From Tepidimonas fonticaldi (GTDB lineage Bacteria > Pseudomonadota > Gammaproteobacteria > Burkholderiales > Burkholderiaceae_C): a stretch of DNA of 64,000 bases. Each line of letters opens with the position of its first letter. Within the stretch, counting starts at the first letter, position 1. Below, one piece after another: positions 57,214 to 64,000 of the stretch. The translations under genes were made by a program, and so were the position numbers. The DNA lies in NCBI RefSeq assembly GCF_007556755.1, contig NZ_VJOO01000002.1, positions 62,001 through 126,000 of the forward strand. The letters run 5' to 3'. Below the pieces are notes generated by a model that worked only from the letters and a program-made list of their open reading frames with translations, ran no database searches and had not been told where the DNA came from.

Positions 57214-58029
57214 ATGACGATGGTACCGTCTGACGCGACCGCACAGGGGTCCGCGCCGACCGTGGAGCCGCTGCCCGCCTTCAGCGACAACTACATCTGG
57301 CTGCTGCACCGGGGCGCTGACGCCTGGGTGGTCGATCCTGGCGACGACGCCCCCGTGCGGCATGCGCTGCAACGGCGGGGCCTGCGCCTGCAGGGCATTT
57401 TGCTCACCCACCACCATGCCGACCACGTCGGCGGCGTCGCGGCCTTGCGCGCGGCGACGGGCTGCCGGGTCGTCGGCCCTGCTGGCGAGCCCCTGCCGGA
57501 ACCGGTCGAGCCCGTGGCCGAGGGCGACACCATCGAGGCGCTGGGGCAGCGCTGGCGCGTGCTGGAGGTGCCCGGCCACACGGCGGGGCACATCGCGTAT
57601 GTCAACGACGCGCCACCGGAGGGCCCCCGTTGGCTGTTTTGTGGCGACACCCTGTTTTCCGGGGGATGCGGCCGCCTGTTCGAAGGGACGCCGGCGCAGA
57701 TGCTGGCTTCGCTGGATCGTCTGGCGGCCCTGCCGGACGAGACCCAGGTGTGCTGCGCGCACGAATACACGCTGTCCAATCTGCGCTTTGCCCGGGCGGT
57801 CGAGCCGGACAACCCGGACCTGGCCGGCTACACCCGCGCCTGTGACGCCCGACGCGCCGCGGGCGAGCCCACCTTGCCCAGCACCATCGCCACCGAACGC
57901 CGCATCAACCCTTTTCTGCGCAGCCGGGAACCGACGGTGCGGCACGCGGTCCAGCAACAAGACCCGGCGGCCCGCAGCGACGTGGAGGTTTTCGCTGCGC
58001 TGCGCCGCTGGAAAGACGGCTTTCGCTGA
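57214..58029 (+). CDS. gloB: Hydroxyacylglutathione hydrolase (glyoxalase II)
   Basis: The 271-residue metallo-beta-lactamase-fold enzyme hydrolyses S-lactoylglutathione in methylglyoxal removal. The metal motif [38 protein letters not shown] and the C-terminal [11 protein letters not shown] and ERRINPFLR are diagnostic. The first ATG directly abuts xerD. The ATG at 57220 is an alternative with only two fewer residues. Promoters must lie inside each other's coding region. Confidence 0.95.
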   Translation: MTMVPSDATAQGSAPTVEPLPAFSDNYIWLLHRGADAWVVDPGDDAPVRHALQRRGLRLQGILLTHHHADHVGGVAALRAATGCRVVGPAGEPLPEPVEPVAEGDTIEALGQRWRVLEVPGHTAGHIAYVNDAPPEGPRWLFCGDTLFSGGCGRLFEGTPAQMLASLDRLAALPDETQVCCAHEYTLSNLRFARAVEPDNPDLAGYTRACDARRAAGEPTLPSTIATERRINPFLRSREPTVRHAVQQQDPAARSDVEVFAALRRWKDGFR

Positions 58030-58076
58030 CCGCAGCCGCCCACGCCCCCCAGCCCGACCCGTAACTGTCCGACTCG

Positions 58077-59633
58077 ATGACCGCTTTCCAACGACTGGCA
58101 CTGCTGCTGTGCCCATGGGCACTGGCCGCCTGTTCCACCCTGCCGGCCCCTCGCTCGGCCGACGACAGCCCGACCCCGCCCGCACGTCCTGCCGCCGCGG
58201 CTGCCGGTGAATCGACCCCGTCCACGCCGAGCGCTGCCCCGCCCGCCCCGGCATCCGCCGCCATCGCGACGGCGCCCCCCCTGCCCAGCGTGCATCCCGT
58301 CGCGTCCGTCGTCGCGCCGGCCGACCTGTGGGAGCGCATGGAACGCGGCTTTGCCATGCCGGACCTGGACAACGAGCTCGTGCAGCAATGGGAACGCTGG
58401 TACGCGAGCCGGCCGGACTATCTGCAGCGCATGGCCGACCGGGCCAGCAAATACCTCTTCCACGTCGTGGAAGAAATCGAGCGCCGCAACCTGCCGCTGG
58501 AGCTGGCCCTGCTGCCCTTCATCGAGAGCGCCTTCAACCCGCAGGCGGTGTCCCACGCCAAAGCGGCCGGCATGTGGCAGTTCATGCCCGCCACGGGCAA
58601 GCATTACGACCTGAAGCAAAACGCCTTCCGCGACGACCGGCGGGATGTGCTCGCCTCGACCCGCGCGGCCCTGGACTATCTGGAGCGCCTGCACCGCATG
58701 TTTGGCGACTGGCACCTGGCGCTGGCCGCCTACAACTGGGGCGAGGGCAACGTGCAGCGCGCGATCAAGCGCAACCAGGCCGCAGGGCTGCCAACCGGCT
58801 ACCCCGATCTGCGCATGCCGGACGAGACGCGCAACTATGTGCCCAAGCTGCAGGCCGTCAAGAATCTGGTCACCGCTCCGCAGCACCGTGGCGTGAAGCT
58901 GCCGGTGATCGGCAACCACCCGTTTTTCGATACCGTGCGCATCGACCGGGACATCGACGTGGCCGTGGTCGCCCGTCTGGCCGGCGTCAGCGAAGCGGAC
59001 TTCCGCACCCTGAACCCGTCGCACAACAAACCCGTCATCATGGCCTCCGGCACCCCGGAGATCCTGCTGCCCTGGGACAATGCGCTGCTGTTCACCCAGC
59101 GGCTGCGCGAGCATGGCGGCCCCGTCGCCAGTTGGACGGCTTGGCGCGTGCCGCAGGACATGACGACCGCACAGGCCGCCCGCCAACTGGGCTGGGACGA
59201 ACGCGCGCTGCGGGAGATCAATCGCGTCCCCCCGCGCATGCGCCTGAAGGCCGGATCCACCATCCTGGTGCCGCGGGAGGGCAAGCTGGACCGCGATGTG
59301 CCGGAGCACCTGGCGGACAACGCGCAACTGCTGCTCACGCCCGATGTGCCGCCGACCCGGACAGTGCGGGTCAAAGCGCGCGCCGGCGACACCCTGGCCG
59401 CCATCGCGCGGCGCCACCGCGTCGGCGTCGCCGAGCTGGCCGCGTGGAACAAACTGAGCGTGGGCGCCCGGCTGCGCGCCGGCCAGACGCTGCAGATTCA
59501 CGTGCCGGCCACGCGCACTGCCCACGCCGGTGGCAAACCGGCCAAGGCCGCCGCACCGCGCAAGGCCACGGCCAAAGCCGCCAGCCCCCGCAAGCCGGGG
59601 GCGGTGCGCACCGCCCAGGCCCGCAAGCCCTAA
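58077..59633 (+). CDS. mltD: Membrane-bound lytic murein transglycosylase D with LysM
   Basis: The 518-residue lipoprotein has a signal ending in WALAACS (lipobox) and a Pro/Ala-rich linker. The SLT lysozyme-like domain at about residues 125-290 has ELALLPFIESAFNPQAVSHA with the catalytic Glu, AAGMWQFMPATGKHY and YNWGEGNVQRAI. A C-terminal LysM repeat is visible (RVKARAGDTLAAIARRHRVG, residues 423-470) with an Ala/Lys-rich tail. It cleaves peptidoglycan glycan strands in the periplasm. It is the last core gene before the integrated element. Confidence 0.94.
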   Translation: MTAFQRLALLLCPWALAACSTLPAPRSADDSPTPPARPAAAAAGESTPSTPSAAPPAPASAAIATAPPLPSVHPVASVVAPADLWERMERGFAMPDLDNELVQQWERWYASRPDYLQRMADRASKYLFHVVEEIERRNLPLELALLPFIESAFNPQAVSHAKAAGMWQFMPATGKHYDLKQNAFRDDRRDVLASTRAALDYLERLHRMFGDWHLALAAYNWGEGNVQRAIKRNQAAGLPTGYPDLRMPDETRNYVPKLQAVKNLVTAPQHRGVKLPVIGNHPFFDTVRIDRDIDVAVVARLAGVSEADFRTLNPSHNKPVIMASGTPEILLPWDNALLFTQRLREHGGPVASWTAWRVPQDMTTAQAARQLGWDERALREINRVPPRMRLKAGSTILVPREGKLDRDVPEHLADNAQLLLTPDVPPTRTVRVKARAGDTLAAIARRHRVGVAELAAWNKLSVGARLRAGQTLQIHVPATRTAHAGGKPAKAAAPRKATAKAASPRKPGAVRTAQARKP

Positions 59634-59638
59634 GCAAA

Positions 59639-59664
59639 ACGGGCAAGTCTTGCGACTTGCCCGT
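59639..59664 (+). terminator. Hairpin after mltD, probable terminator
   Basis: An 11-bp perfect stem ACGGGCAAGTC/GACTTGCCCGT with a TTGC tetraloop lies 5 nt past the mltD stop. No long T tract follows on the plus strand (GTGCTGTTTGG). On the minus strand GTTTTGCTTA follows. It may therefore also stop transcription leaving the former tRNA-Gly gene from the right. Confidence 0.6.
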
Positions 59665-59672
59665 GTGCTGTT

Positions 59673-59690
59673 TGGAGCGGGAAACGAGAC
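59673..59690 (-). other. Attachment-site repeat: 18-bp 3' end of tRNA-Gly (ICE boundary)
   Basis: Read on the minus strand the sequence is GTCTCGTTTCCCGCTCCA. This is the 3' end of bacterial tRNA-Gly (GCC) including CCA, but the rest of the tRNA is missing: the next bases (GTTTACTAAG on the plus strand) do not continue the T-arm. ICEclc-type elements integrate into just this 18-bp site. An intact tRNA-Gly and the integrase gene are expected at the other end, to the right. DNA left of here is chromosome (mltD) and DNA right of here is element. Confidence 0.82.
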
Positions 59691-59758
59691 GTTTACTAAG
59701 ACCGTAAGCCGTTGTTTCCCAATCACTTTCTTCGCTGGCTTGACTAGCGAAGACCTTA

Positions 59759-59787
59759 ATTGTAGCCTCATTTTTCACCCTCGGCAA
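59759..59787 (-). promoter_or_regulatory. Candidate outward-facing promoter at the ICE end
   Basis: On the minus strand TTGCCG (59782-59787), a 17-bp spacer and TACAAT (59759-59764) make a good sigma70-type promoter pointing out of the element toward the attachment repeat, about 70 bp away. In the circular form of ICEclc an outward promoter of this kind drives the integrase gene across the joined ends. The stretch 59691-59892 holds no supportable gene. Confidence 0.5.
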
Positions 59788-59892
59788 CAAGTTCGTCCAG
59801 AAACTTCCAGTAAGGTCCAAGGACACCTCCTCAGCGCATCGTCCCCACACCTCGTTCATCGCCGGCTACGGTGGTCTCGAACTCACCAATGA

Positions 59893-60130
59893 TCACCTTT
59901 CCATATGCTTGGCTAGCTGCGTCGAAAGGCATTCGAGCACGTCACGCAAGTCCGCATAGAGGTCATGCCCGTTGGGCCGAGCCGAGCGCACCAGGCTCAT
60001 CACCGAAACAGCGCGCTGACCGGCACGCAAGCTACCGACGAACAACTGGTTCGCCCTTTGAAGTGCCACTGGACGAATTTGCCTCTCGACGCGGTTGTTG
60101 TCTGGCGGCAGACGCCTGTCGTCGTTAGCG
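59893..60130 (-). pseudogene. IS66-family transposase (TnpC) C-terminal remnant
   Basis: The minus-strand translation contains LPPDNNRVERQIRPVALQRA, FVGSLRAGQRAVSVMSLVRS, and ARPNGHDLYADLRDV, the C-terminal part of IS66 transposases. Only about 75 residues of an expected 500 or so remain. The DDE core and the other IS66 genes are missing, and similarity stops near 60130. No terminal inverted repeats were found. It is insertion-sequence debris at the edge of the element. Confidence 0.82.
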
Positions 60131-60513
60131 CCTCCCGGCGACCAAGGTTGGACTGCATGGCTCTCGCCGTGCCTGAGCTGTTCGGCACACCGGCTCGCTG
60201 CAGAAGCGACCACCCATACCCGTCTGCGCAAGTTGCGCGGGAAGAACCCATACGCTTGTCACTGGGACTGGATGCGCGATTCTTTATCGGTATATCAGGA
60301 TACCTGGGAACGCATGACAGGCTCGGGATCAGTACGCCTGCCTTGGCATCTAGAAGCCACTGCGCGCCTATTGCGCCCTGTGAAACCGCAGGGGTATCAC
60401 ACCATGACAAATTGCTCTTGATGAGATTGCGGTAACGCATGACGCTGCCAGTGTGAGCGCCATTCTTCGTGTTGATCAGCGACAGGACCGATCAACCTAC
60501 CACTCACGGATTC
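60131..60513. other. Gap with no supportable gene
   Basis: This 383-bp stretch between the IS66 remnant and the small minus-strand frame has several short open frames in different registers but none with a ribosome-binding site plus a recognisable product. Base composition is visibly less GC-rich than the core genome. It is probably decayed mobile-element DNA or regulatory DNA of the element. Confidence 0.4.
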
Positions 60514-60654
60514 TTACACATTGAGCACATGGCGGCTACCACTGACTTGAGCTACTGAAAAGTGCTCAGGGCTCATGAAGAAGCGAGACTCGGGACTCGC
60601 TTCATCCACAGACAACTGCCCGGCCATGAGGTTGGCGCCAAAGGAGTCGGCCAT
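60514..60654 (-). CDS. Small open frame divergent from the BisR-like gene
   Basis: The frame encodes 46 residues, starting MADSFGANLMAGQLSVDEAS. AGGAG stands 6 nt before the ATG, which is the main support. Nothing in the product is recognised. It is divergent from the 60682 gene with a 27-bp gap, so both must share promoter space. It may be a small ICE protein or a chance frame. Confidence 0.35.
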   Translation of the reverse strand: MADSFGANLMAGQLSVDEASPESRFFMSPEHFSVAQVSGSRHVLNV

Positions 60655-60681
60655 GTAGTTCTCCTGGAAGGAGATGGGAGC

Positions 60682-61428
60682 ATGAACCACAATGCACCAG
60701 CATCGAAGGTGTTCTATCGTCCGATCGAAGCCTCCCTCCGGTGGGCTGGGCTTCTGCGGTTTGAGCATGTCATCCTCACTTCGGTCTCGTCGTCAAGGAA
60801 CCTGCCACAGTCGTTGGATTGCCCACGTTGGGGTGAGCTGAGGCTGTATACCGAACGCATCTACGATGGCATCCTCAATGCGGAACTTCCTTTCGGGAGG
60901 AACGGCATCACGACGCACGACACCGCGCTGATCGACTCCCCTGATCTCACTGTCCGTCACGTCGATCTGAAGCGTTGGATGCGCCAGCACTACCCCGAAC
61001 AGCGCCCCGGCTTTCTCTTCTCGCGCAGCGAGCGCATCGCCCATCCCTCCATCTCTCTGGAAACCGGGCAGGCCATGCTGGTCGAGCGCTTGGCCCTCAA
61101 ATCTGCCCTGGAGCAGTCCAAGCGCCAACTCCGCGAGCTGCAAGACAAGCACGACGCACTGCTCAAACAGTCCAAAATCATCCCGGCCTGCGCGCAGTAC
61201 CCAATCAGTGATCGGGCCGAAGCCACCTACCTGAACATCATCGGCGGCATATTGGAGCTGATGCTCGGCCAATCGCCCTCGGGCACACCGTACTCCAGCT
61301 TCAAAACGCAAGAGGCTGTCGTAAGCGCATTGGTCGCCCATCACCACGGCGTCATGGGGATCGCCGAGCGGACGTTGAACGGCAAGTTCGCCACGGCCAG
61401 ACGCCGGCTGCATAGCGCCACCCTCTGA
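60682..61428 (+). CDS. ICE protein at the BisR position (candidate transfer-control regulator)
   Basis: The 248-residue protein starts at an ATG with AAGGAG 8 nt upstream. A central coiled coil (ALEQSKRQLRELQDKHDALL) joins an N-terminal part to a C-terminal part (EATYLNIIGGILELMLGQSP, QEAVVSALVAHHHGVMGIAE, NGKFATARRRL) that looks helix-turn-helix-like. By place and size, directly upstream of alpA-parA-small gene-parB, it fits BisR, an activator of the alpA promoter in ICEclc. I rely on synteny and recollection, not on a sequence comparison. Confidence 0.55.
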   Translation: MNHNAPASKVFYRPIEASLRWAGLLRFEHVILTSVSSSRNLPQSLDCPRWGELRLYTERIYDGILNAELPFGRNGITTHDTALIDSPDLTVRHVDLKRWMRQHYPEQRPGFLFSRSERIAHPSISLETGQAMLVERLALKSALEQSKRQLRELQDKHDALLKQSKIIPACAQYPISDRAEATYLNIIGGILELMLGQSPSGTPYSSFKTQEAVVSALVAHHHGVMGIAERTLNGKFATARRRLHSATL

Positions 61429-61546
61429 GGATTGCCAGCTTGTATGTGCAGTCGCGGAGATTGCATTTGCAATGTCTTTCCGTAGCCATGTCTATTGAAT
61501 AGAGGTCACGCCAACAAACGCCACTGAGCGTTCAGGAGTGACCACC

Positions 61547-61759
61547 ATGTCGCAAACACCTGTTCTGCCGCCCAACGAGCGCCGCATCCTGCGCTTGGAA
61601 GAAGTCGAATCGAAGTCCGGCTTCAAGCGCGCCCACCTCTACAACCTGATGCGCGCGGGCAAGTTCCCCAAGGCGCTGCGCCTGGGTGTGCGCGCCGTCG
61701 GCTGGGATTCCATCGAAATCGATCAGTGGATCGCCGAGCGCGTCAACAACCGGGCCTGA
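61547..61759 (+). CDS. alpA: AlpA-family DNA-binding regulator
   Basis: The 70-residue protein has the AlpA winged-helix pattern: RRILRLEEVESKSGFKRAHL, YNLMRAGKFPKALRLG and AVGWDSIEIDQWIAER. AGGAG stands 8 nt before the ATG at 61547, which is preferred to the GTG at 61538. Such proteins control integrase or transfer genes. It is the first gene of an alpA-parA-small gene-parB series. Confidence 0.9.
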   Translation: MSQTPVLPPNERRILRLEEVESKSGFKRAHLYNLMRAGKFPKALRLGVRAVGWDSIEIDQWIAERVNNRA

Positions 61760-61801
61760 CCCATTCTCCCGCGGACCTTCCATCCTCACACGGAGAACGC
61801 C

Positions 61802-62677
61802 ATGCAGGTTGTATCCATCATTTCAACGAAAGGTGGCGTCGGCAAGACCACCACTGCCGCGAACCTGGGCGGGCTCGTCGCCGACGCGGGGCTGCGCGTG
61901 CTGCTGCTCGATCTCGACGTGCAGCCCACCTTGTCGTCCTACTACGAACTGGGACACCGTGCGCCTGGTGGCATCTATGAGCTGCTGGCCTTCAACGAGC
62001 GCGACCTCGGCCAGCTCGTGTCCCGCACGATCATTACGGGTCTGGACCTGGTGCTGTCCAACGACCACCGGGGCGAGCTGAGCACCTTGTTGCTGCACGC
62101 GCCGGATGGGCGCCTGCGGCTGCGGCACCTGCTGCCCATGCTGGCTCCTCTCTACGACCTGGTGCTGATCGACACCCAGGGCGCGCGTTCGGTGACGCTG
62201 GAGATGGCGGTGCTCGCTTCCGATCTCGCGCTGTCACCCGTGACCCCGGAAATCCTCGCCGCCCGCGAACTGCGGCGCGGCACCATGCAGTTGCTGGAGG
62301 ACATCGCTCCGTACCGGCACCTGGGCATTGAGCCGCCGCCGCTGCATCTGCTCATCAACAGGGTCCACCCGGTGTCGGCGAACGCCCGGCTGATCCAACA
62401 GGCCTTGCGCGACCTGTTCCAGGACCACGCCGGCATCCGCGTGCTGACCACCGACGTGCCGGCCATCGAAGCCTATCCGCGCGCCGCGACGCGCGGCCTG
62501 CCAGTGCATCGGGTCGAATACCGCCAGCCACCGGGCAGAGTCGCCCCCGCCGCGCTCGACACCATCCGCGGCCTCGCCGGCGAACTGTTCCCGCAATGGC
62601 AGCACCGATTTGCCACGGTGTCCGGCCGCCCGCCATTTCCTCTGGATACCGGGAGGCCCCATGGCGAGCGCACATGA
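61802..62677 (+). CDS. parA: ParA-family partition ATPase of the ICE
   Basis: The 291-residue protein has the deviant Walker A motif STKGGVGKTTTAANLGGL (residues 8-25), LLLDLDVQPTLSSYY and VLIDTQGARSVTLEMAVLAS. It is the Soj-like type found in ICEclc/PAGI-2/SPI-7 elements, where it helps maintain the excised or replicating form. The next small gene starts 16 bp before its stop. Confidence 0.93.
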   Translation: MQVVSIISTKGGVGKTTTAANLGGLVADAGLRVLLLDLDVQPTLSSYYELGHRAPGGIYELLAFNERDLGQLVSRTIITGLDLVLSNDHRGELSTLLLHAPDGRLRLRHLLPMLAPLYDLVLIDTQGARSVTLEMAVLASDLALSPVTPEILAARELRRGTMQLLEDIAPYRHLGIEPPPLHLLINRVHPVSANARLIQQALRDLFQDHAGIRVLTTDVPAIEAYPRAATRGLPVHRVEYRQPPGRVAPAALDTIRGLAGELFPQWQHRFATVSGRPPFPLDTGRPHGERT

Positions 62678-62909
62678 ACTGGCCCGAGGCCATAAGCGGC
62701 TGCGCGCCCTGATCGAATTCGCCGTCGGCGAGGGCTGGCACGTCAAGCGCACGCCGGGCGGCCACCTCAAATTCACCAAGGCCGGCTGCGCCGCGATCTA
62801 CACCAGTTCGACGGCCAGTGACCACCGGGCCGCCCTCAACGCCCGCGCGCAGATCCGCCGCGCCGAGCGCGAGGCCCGGTCCCCAGTGCAGGGAGGCCGC
62901 CATGGCTGA
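62661..62909 (+). CDS. Small ICE protein between parA and parB (shi-like; HicA-like fold)
   Basis: The 82-residue protein starts with GGGAGG 4 nt before the ATG and overlaps parA by 17 bp and parB by 8 bp. It has FAVGEGWHVKRTPGGHLKFT followed by IYTSSTASDHRAALNARAQI, a pattern close to HicA-type double-stranded-RNA-binding-fold proteins (GWxxxRxxGxH). It occupies the position of shi in the ICEclc alpA-parA-shi-parB operon. Whether it cuts RNA is unknown. No HicB partner is beside it. Confidence 0.75.
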   Translation: MASAHELARGHKRLRALIEFAVGEGWHVKRTPGGHLKFTKAGCAAIYTSSTASDHRAALNARAQIRRAEREARSPVQGGRHG

Positions 62910-64000
62910 AATGACCTCCCAGCAGATGGCCGGCAAGCTGCTCGCGGCCGGGTTCGAGCGCAGCGGCCCGTCCACCTCGGCCTTGAGCGACCCGATCGCC
63001 GACACGCCCATGGTCGTGACCCTGGACCAGTTGCGCCCCTACGACCACGATCCCAGGAAGAAGCGCAACCCGGCCTACGAGGACATCAAGGCGTCCATCC
63101 GCGAGCGCGGCCTGGACGCAGCCCCGGCGATCACCCGGCGCCCGGGCGAGGACCACTACATCATTCGCAACGGCGGCAACACGCGCCTGGCGATCCTGCG
63201 CGAACTGTGGTCGGAGACCAAGGACGAGCGGTTCTTTCGCATATCGTGCCTGTTCCGGCCGTGGCCCAGCCGCGGCGAAGTCGTCATGCTGACCGGCCAC
63301 CTGGCCGAGAACGAATTGCGTGGAGGCCTGACGTTCATCGAGCGCGCCCTCGGCGTCGAGAAGGCGCGCGAGTTCTACGAGCAGGAAAGCGGCGCCGCCC
63401 TGAGCCAGTCCGAACTGGCACGCCGCCTCGCCGCCGATGGTTTCCCGGTCCAGCAGTCGCACATCAGCCGGATGAACGACGCGGTGCGCTACCTCCTGCC
63501 GGCGATCCCGACCGTGCTCTATGGCGGGCTCGGCCGCCACCAGGTCGAACGCCTGTCGGTCATGCGCAAGGCCTGCATGCTCGCGTGGGAGCGCTACGCC
63601 AAAGGCCGCACACTACTGGTACAGGACTTCGATGACTTCTTTCAGGAGGTGCTGTCGCAGTTCGACACGCAGGCCGACGAGTTCGCCCCCCAGCGCGTGC
63701 AGGACGAGCTGATCGGCCAAATGTCCGAACTGCTCGGCATCGACTACGACGTACTGGCGCTCGACCTCACCGAATCCGAAAGCCGCCATCGCGCCCTGGT
63801 CAGCGATCCGACCCCACCAACGGCACCCCCCACGCTGCCTGAGCCTGACACCATGGCACGCCCGCCCGCGGCGCCGGCCCCATCGGCCCCGACGCCGGCA
63901 ACCACACCTGGGTCGCGCGAGCGCGAGGGCGGCTCAGGGTCGGACGGCTCACCCGCAGGAAGCCCCATGGCTGCTCCTGGTGATCGGCTGCAGGGGCACA
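62902..64000 (+). CDS. parB: ParB-family protein of the ICE (cut by window edge)
   Basis: At least 366 residues are visible and the frame is still open at 64000. It has the ParB N-terminal pattern: LDQLRPYDHDPRKKRNPAYE, IKASIRERGLDAAPAI, IRNGGNTRLAILREL. A helix-turn-helix-like segment follows (LSQSELARRLAADGFPVQQS, HISRMNDAVRYLL), then a Pro/Ala-rich linker from about residue 300. It overlaps the small upstream gene by 8 bp. It would bind centromere-like sites or act as a regulator with ParA. Confidence 0.9.
   Translation, partial: MAEMTSQQMAGKLLAAGFERSGPSTSALSDPIADTPMVVTLDQLRPYDHDPRKKRNPAYEDIKASIRERGLDAAPAITRRPGEDHYIIRNGGNTRLAILRELWSETKDERFFRISCLFRPWPSRGEVVMLTGHLAENELRGGLTFIERALGVEKAREFYEQESGAALSQSELARRLAADGFPVQQSHISRMNDAVRYLLPAIPTVLYGGLGRHQVERLSVMRKACMLAWERYAKGRTLLVQDFDDFFQEVLSQFDTQADEFAPQRVQDELIGQMSELLGIDYDVLALDLTESESRHRALVSDPTPPTAPPTLPEPDTMARPPAAPAPSAPTPATTPGSREREGGSGSDGSPAGSPMAAPGDRLQGH

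Noticed and set aside
59371-59859. A minus-strand frame running from the ICE end across the attachment repeat into mltD
   Set aside because: It crosses the element boundary and continues antisense to mltD, so it cannot be an ancestral gene. It is open by chance.
60000-60440. A 146-codon minus-strand frame overlapping the IS66 remnant
   Set aside because: It reads the remnant in the wrong frame and has no recognisable product or ribosome-binding site.

Overview
The window is high-GC chromosomal DNA from a betaproteobacterium of the order Burkholderiales, most like Comamonadaceae and relatives. The main support is gene order: rpsO-pnp-quinone oxidoreductase-tpiA-secG-tRNA-Leu-nuoABCD, folC-SPOR-cvpA-purF-metZ, gltX followed by tRNA genes, and pyrG-kdsA-DUF1330-eno-ftsB are arrangements familiar from that group. 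Nearly all of 1-59,640 is core genome, densely packed and mostly housekeeping.

Layout. 1-6,930 (minus strand): start of the complex I operon, tRNA-Leu, secG, tpiA, a quinone oxidoreductase, pnp and rpsO. 7,050-10,880 (minus): an aminotransferase, a branched-chain-amino-acid-type binding protein and tsaD. 10,930-15,480 (plus): a very large CheB-CheR-PAS-GGDEF-EAL signalling gene split by a 7-bp tandem duplication. 15,490-17,490 (minus): gltX and a five-tRNA array (Ala, Glu, Asp, Glu, Asp). 17,520-22,840 (minus): metZ, purF, cvpA, a SPOR protein and folC. 22,960-34,000: mixed genes including ppnP, argG, murB, yajQ with a degenerate HD-GYP neighbour, plsY, an internally deleted acyl-CoA synthetase and two hydrolases. 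34,007-39,040 (plus): prfB with its programmed frameshift, pepN, fbp and tRNA-Thr. 39,050-45,420: a membrane diguanylate cyclase, yggU and a TetR-controlled RND efflux pair. 45,420-47,280 (minus): a HicA-HicB protein read as one continuous frame, and coaBC. 47,378-52,150 (plus): pyrG, kdsA, eno and ftsB. 52,200-59,640: hslO, gamma-carbonic anhydrase, a DUF455 protein, a chemoreceptor, xerD, gloB and mltD.

From about 59,673 to the window end the DNA is the edge of an integrative and conjugative element of the ICEclc/PAGI-2 type. The boundary is an 18-bp copy of the 3' end of tRNA-Gly without the rest of the tRNA. Inside it are a candidate outward-facing promoter, an IS66 remnant, and a regulatory and partition module in the order BisR-like regulator, alpA, parA, small shi-like gene, parB. 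The integrase and intact tRNA-Gly should lie far to the right, outside the window.

The most notable observations are the 7-bp duplication that splits the CheB-CheR-GGDEF-EAL gene, the ICE boundary, the single-chain HicA-HicB protein, the 21-bp in-frame duplication in purF and the core-deleted acyl-CoA synthetase. No wholly new system could be demonstrated from sequence alone.
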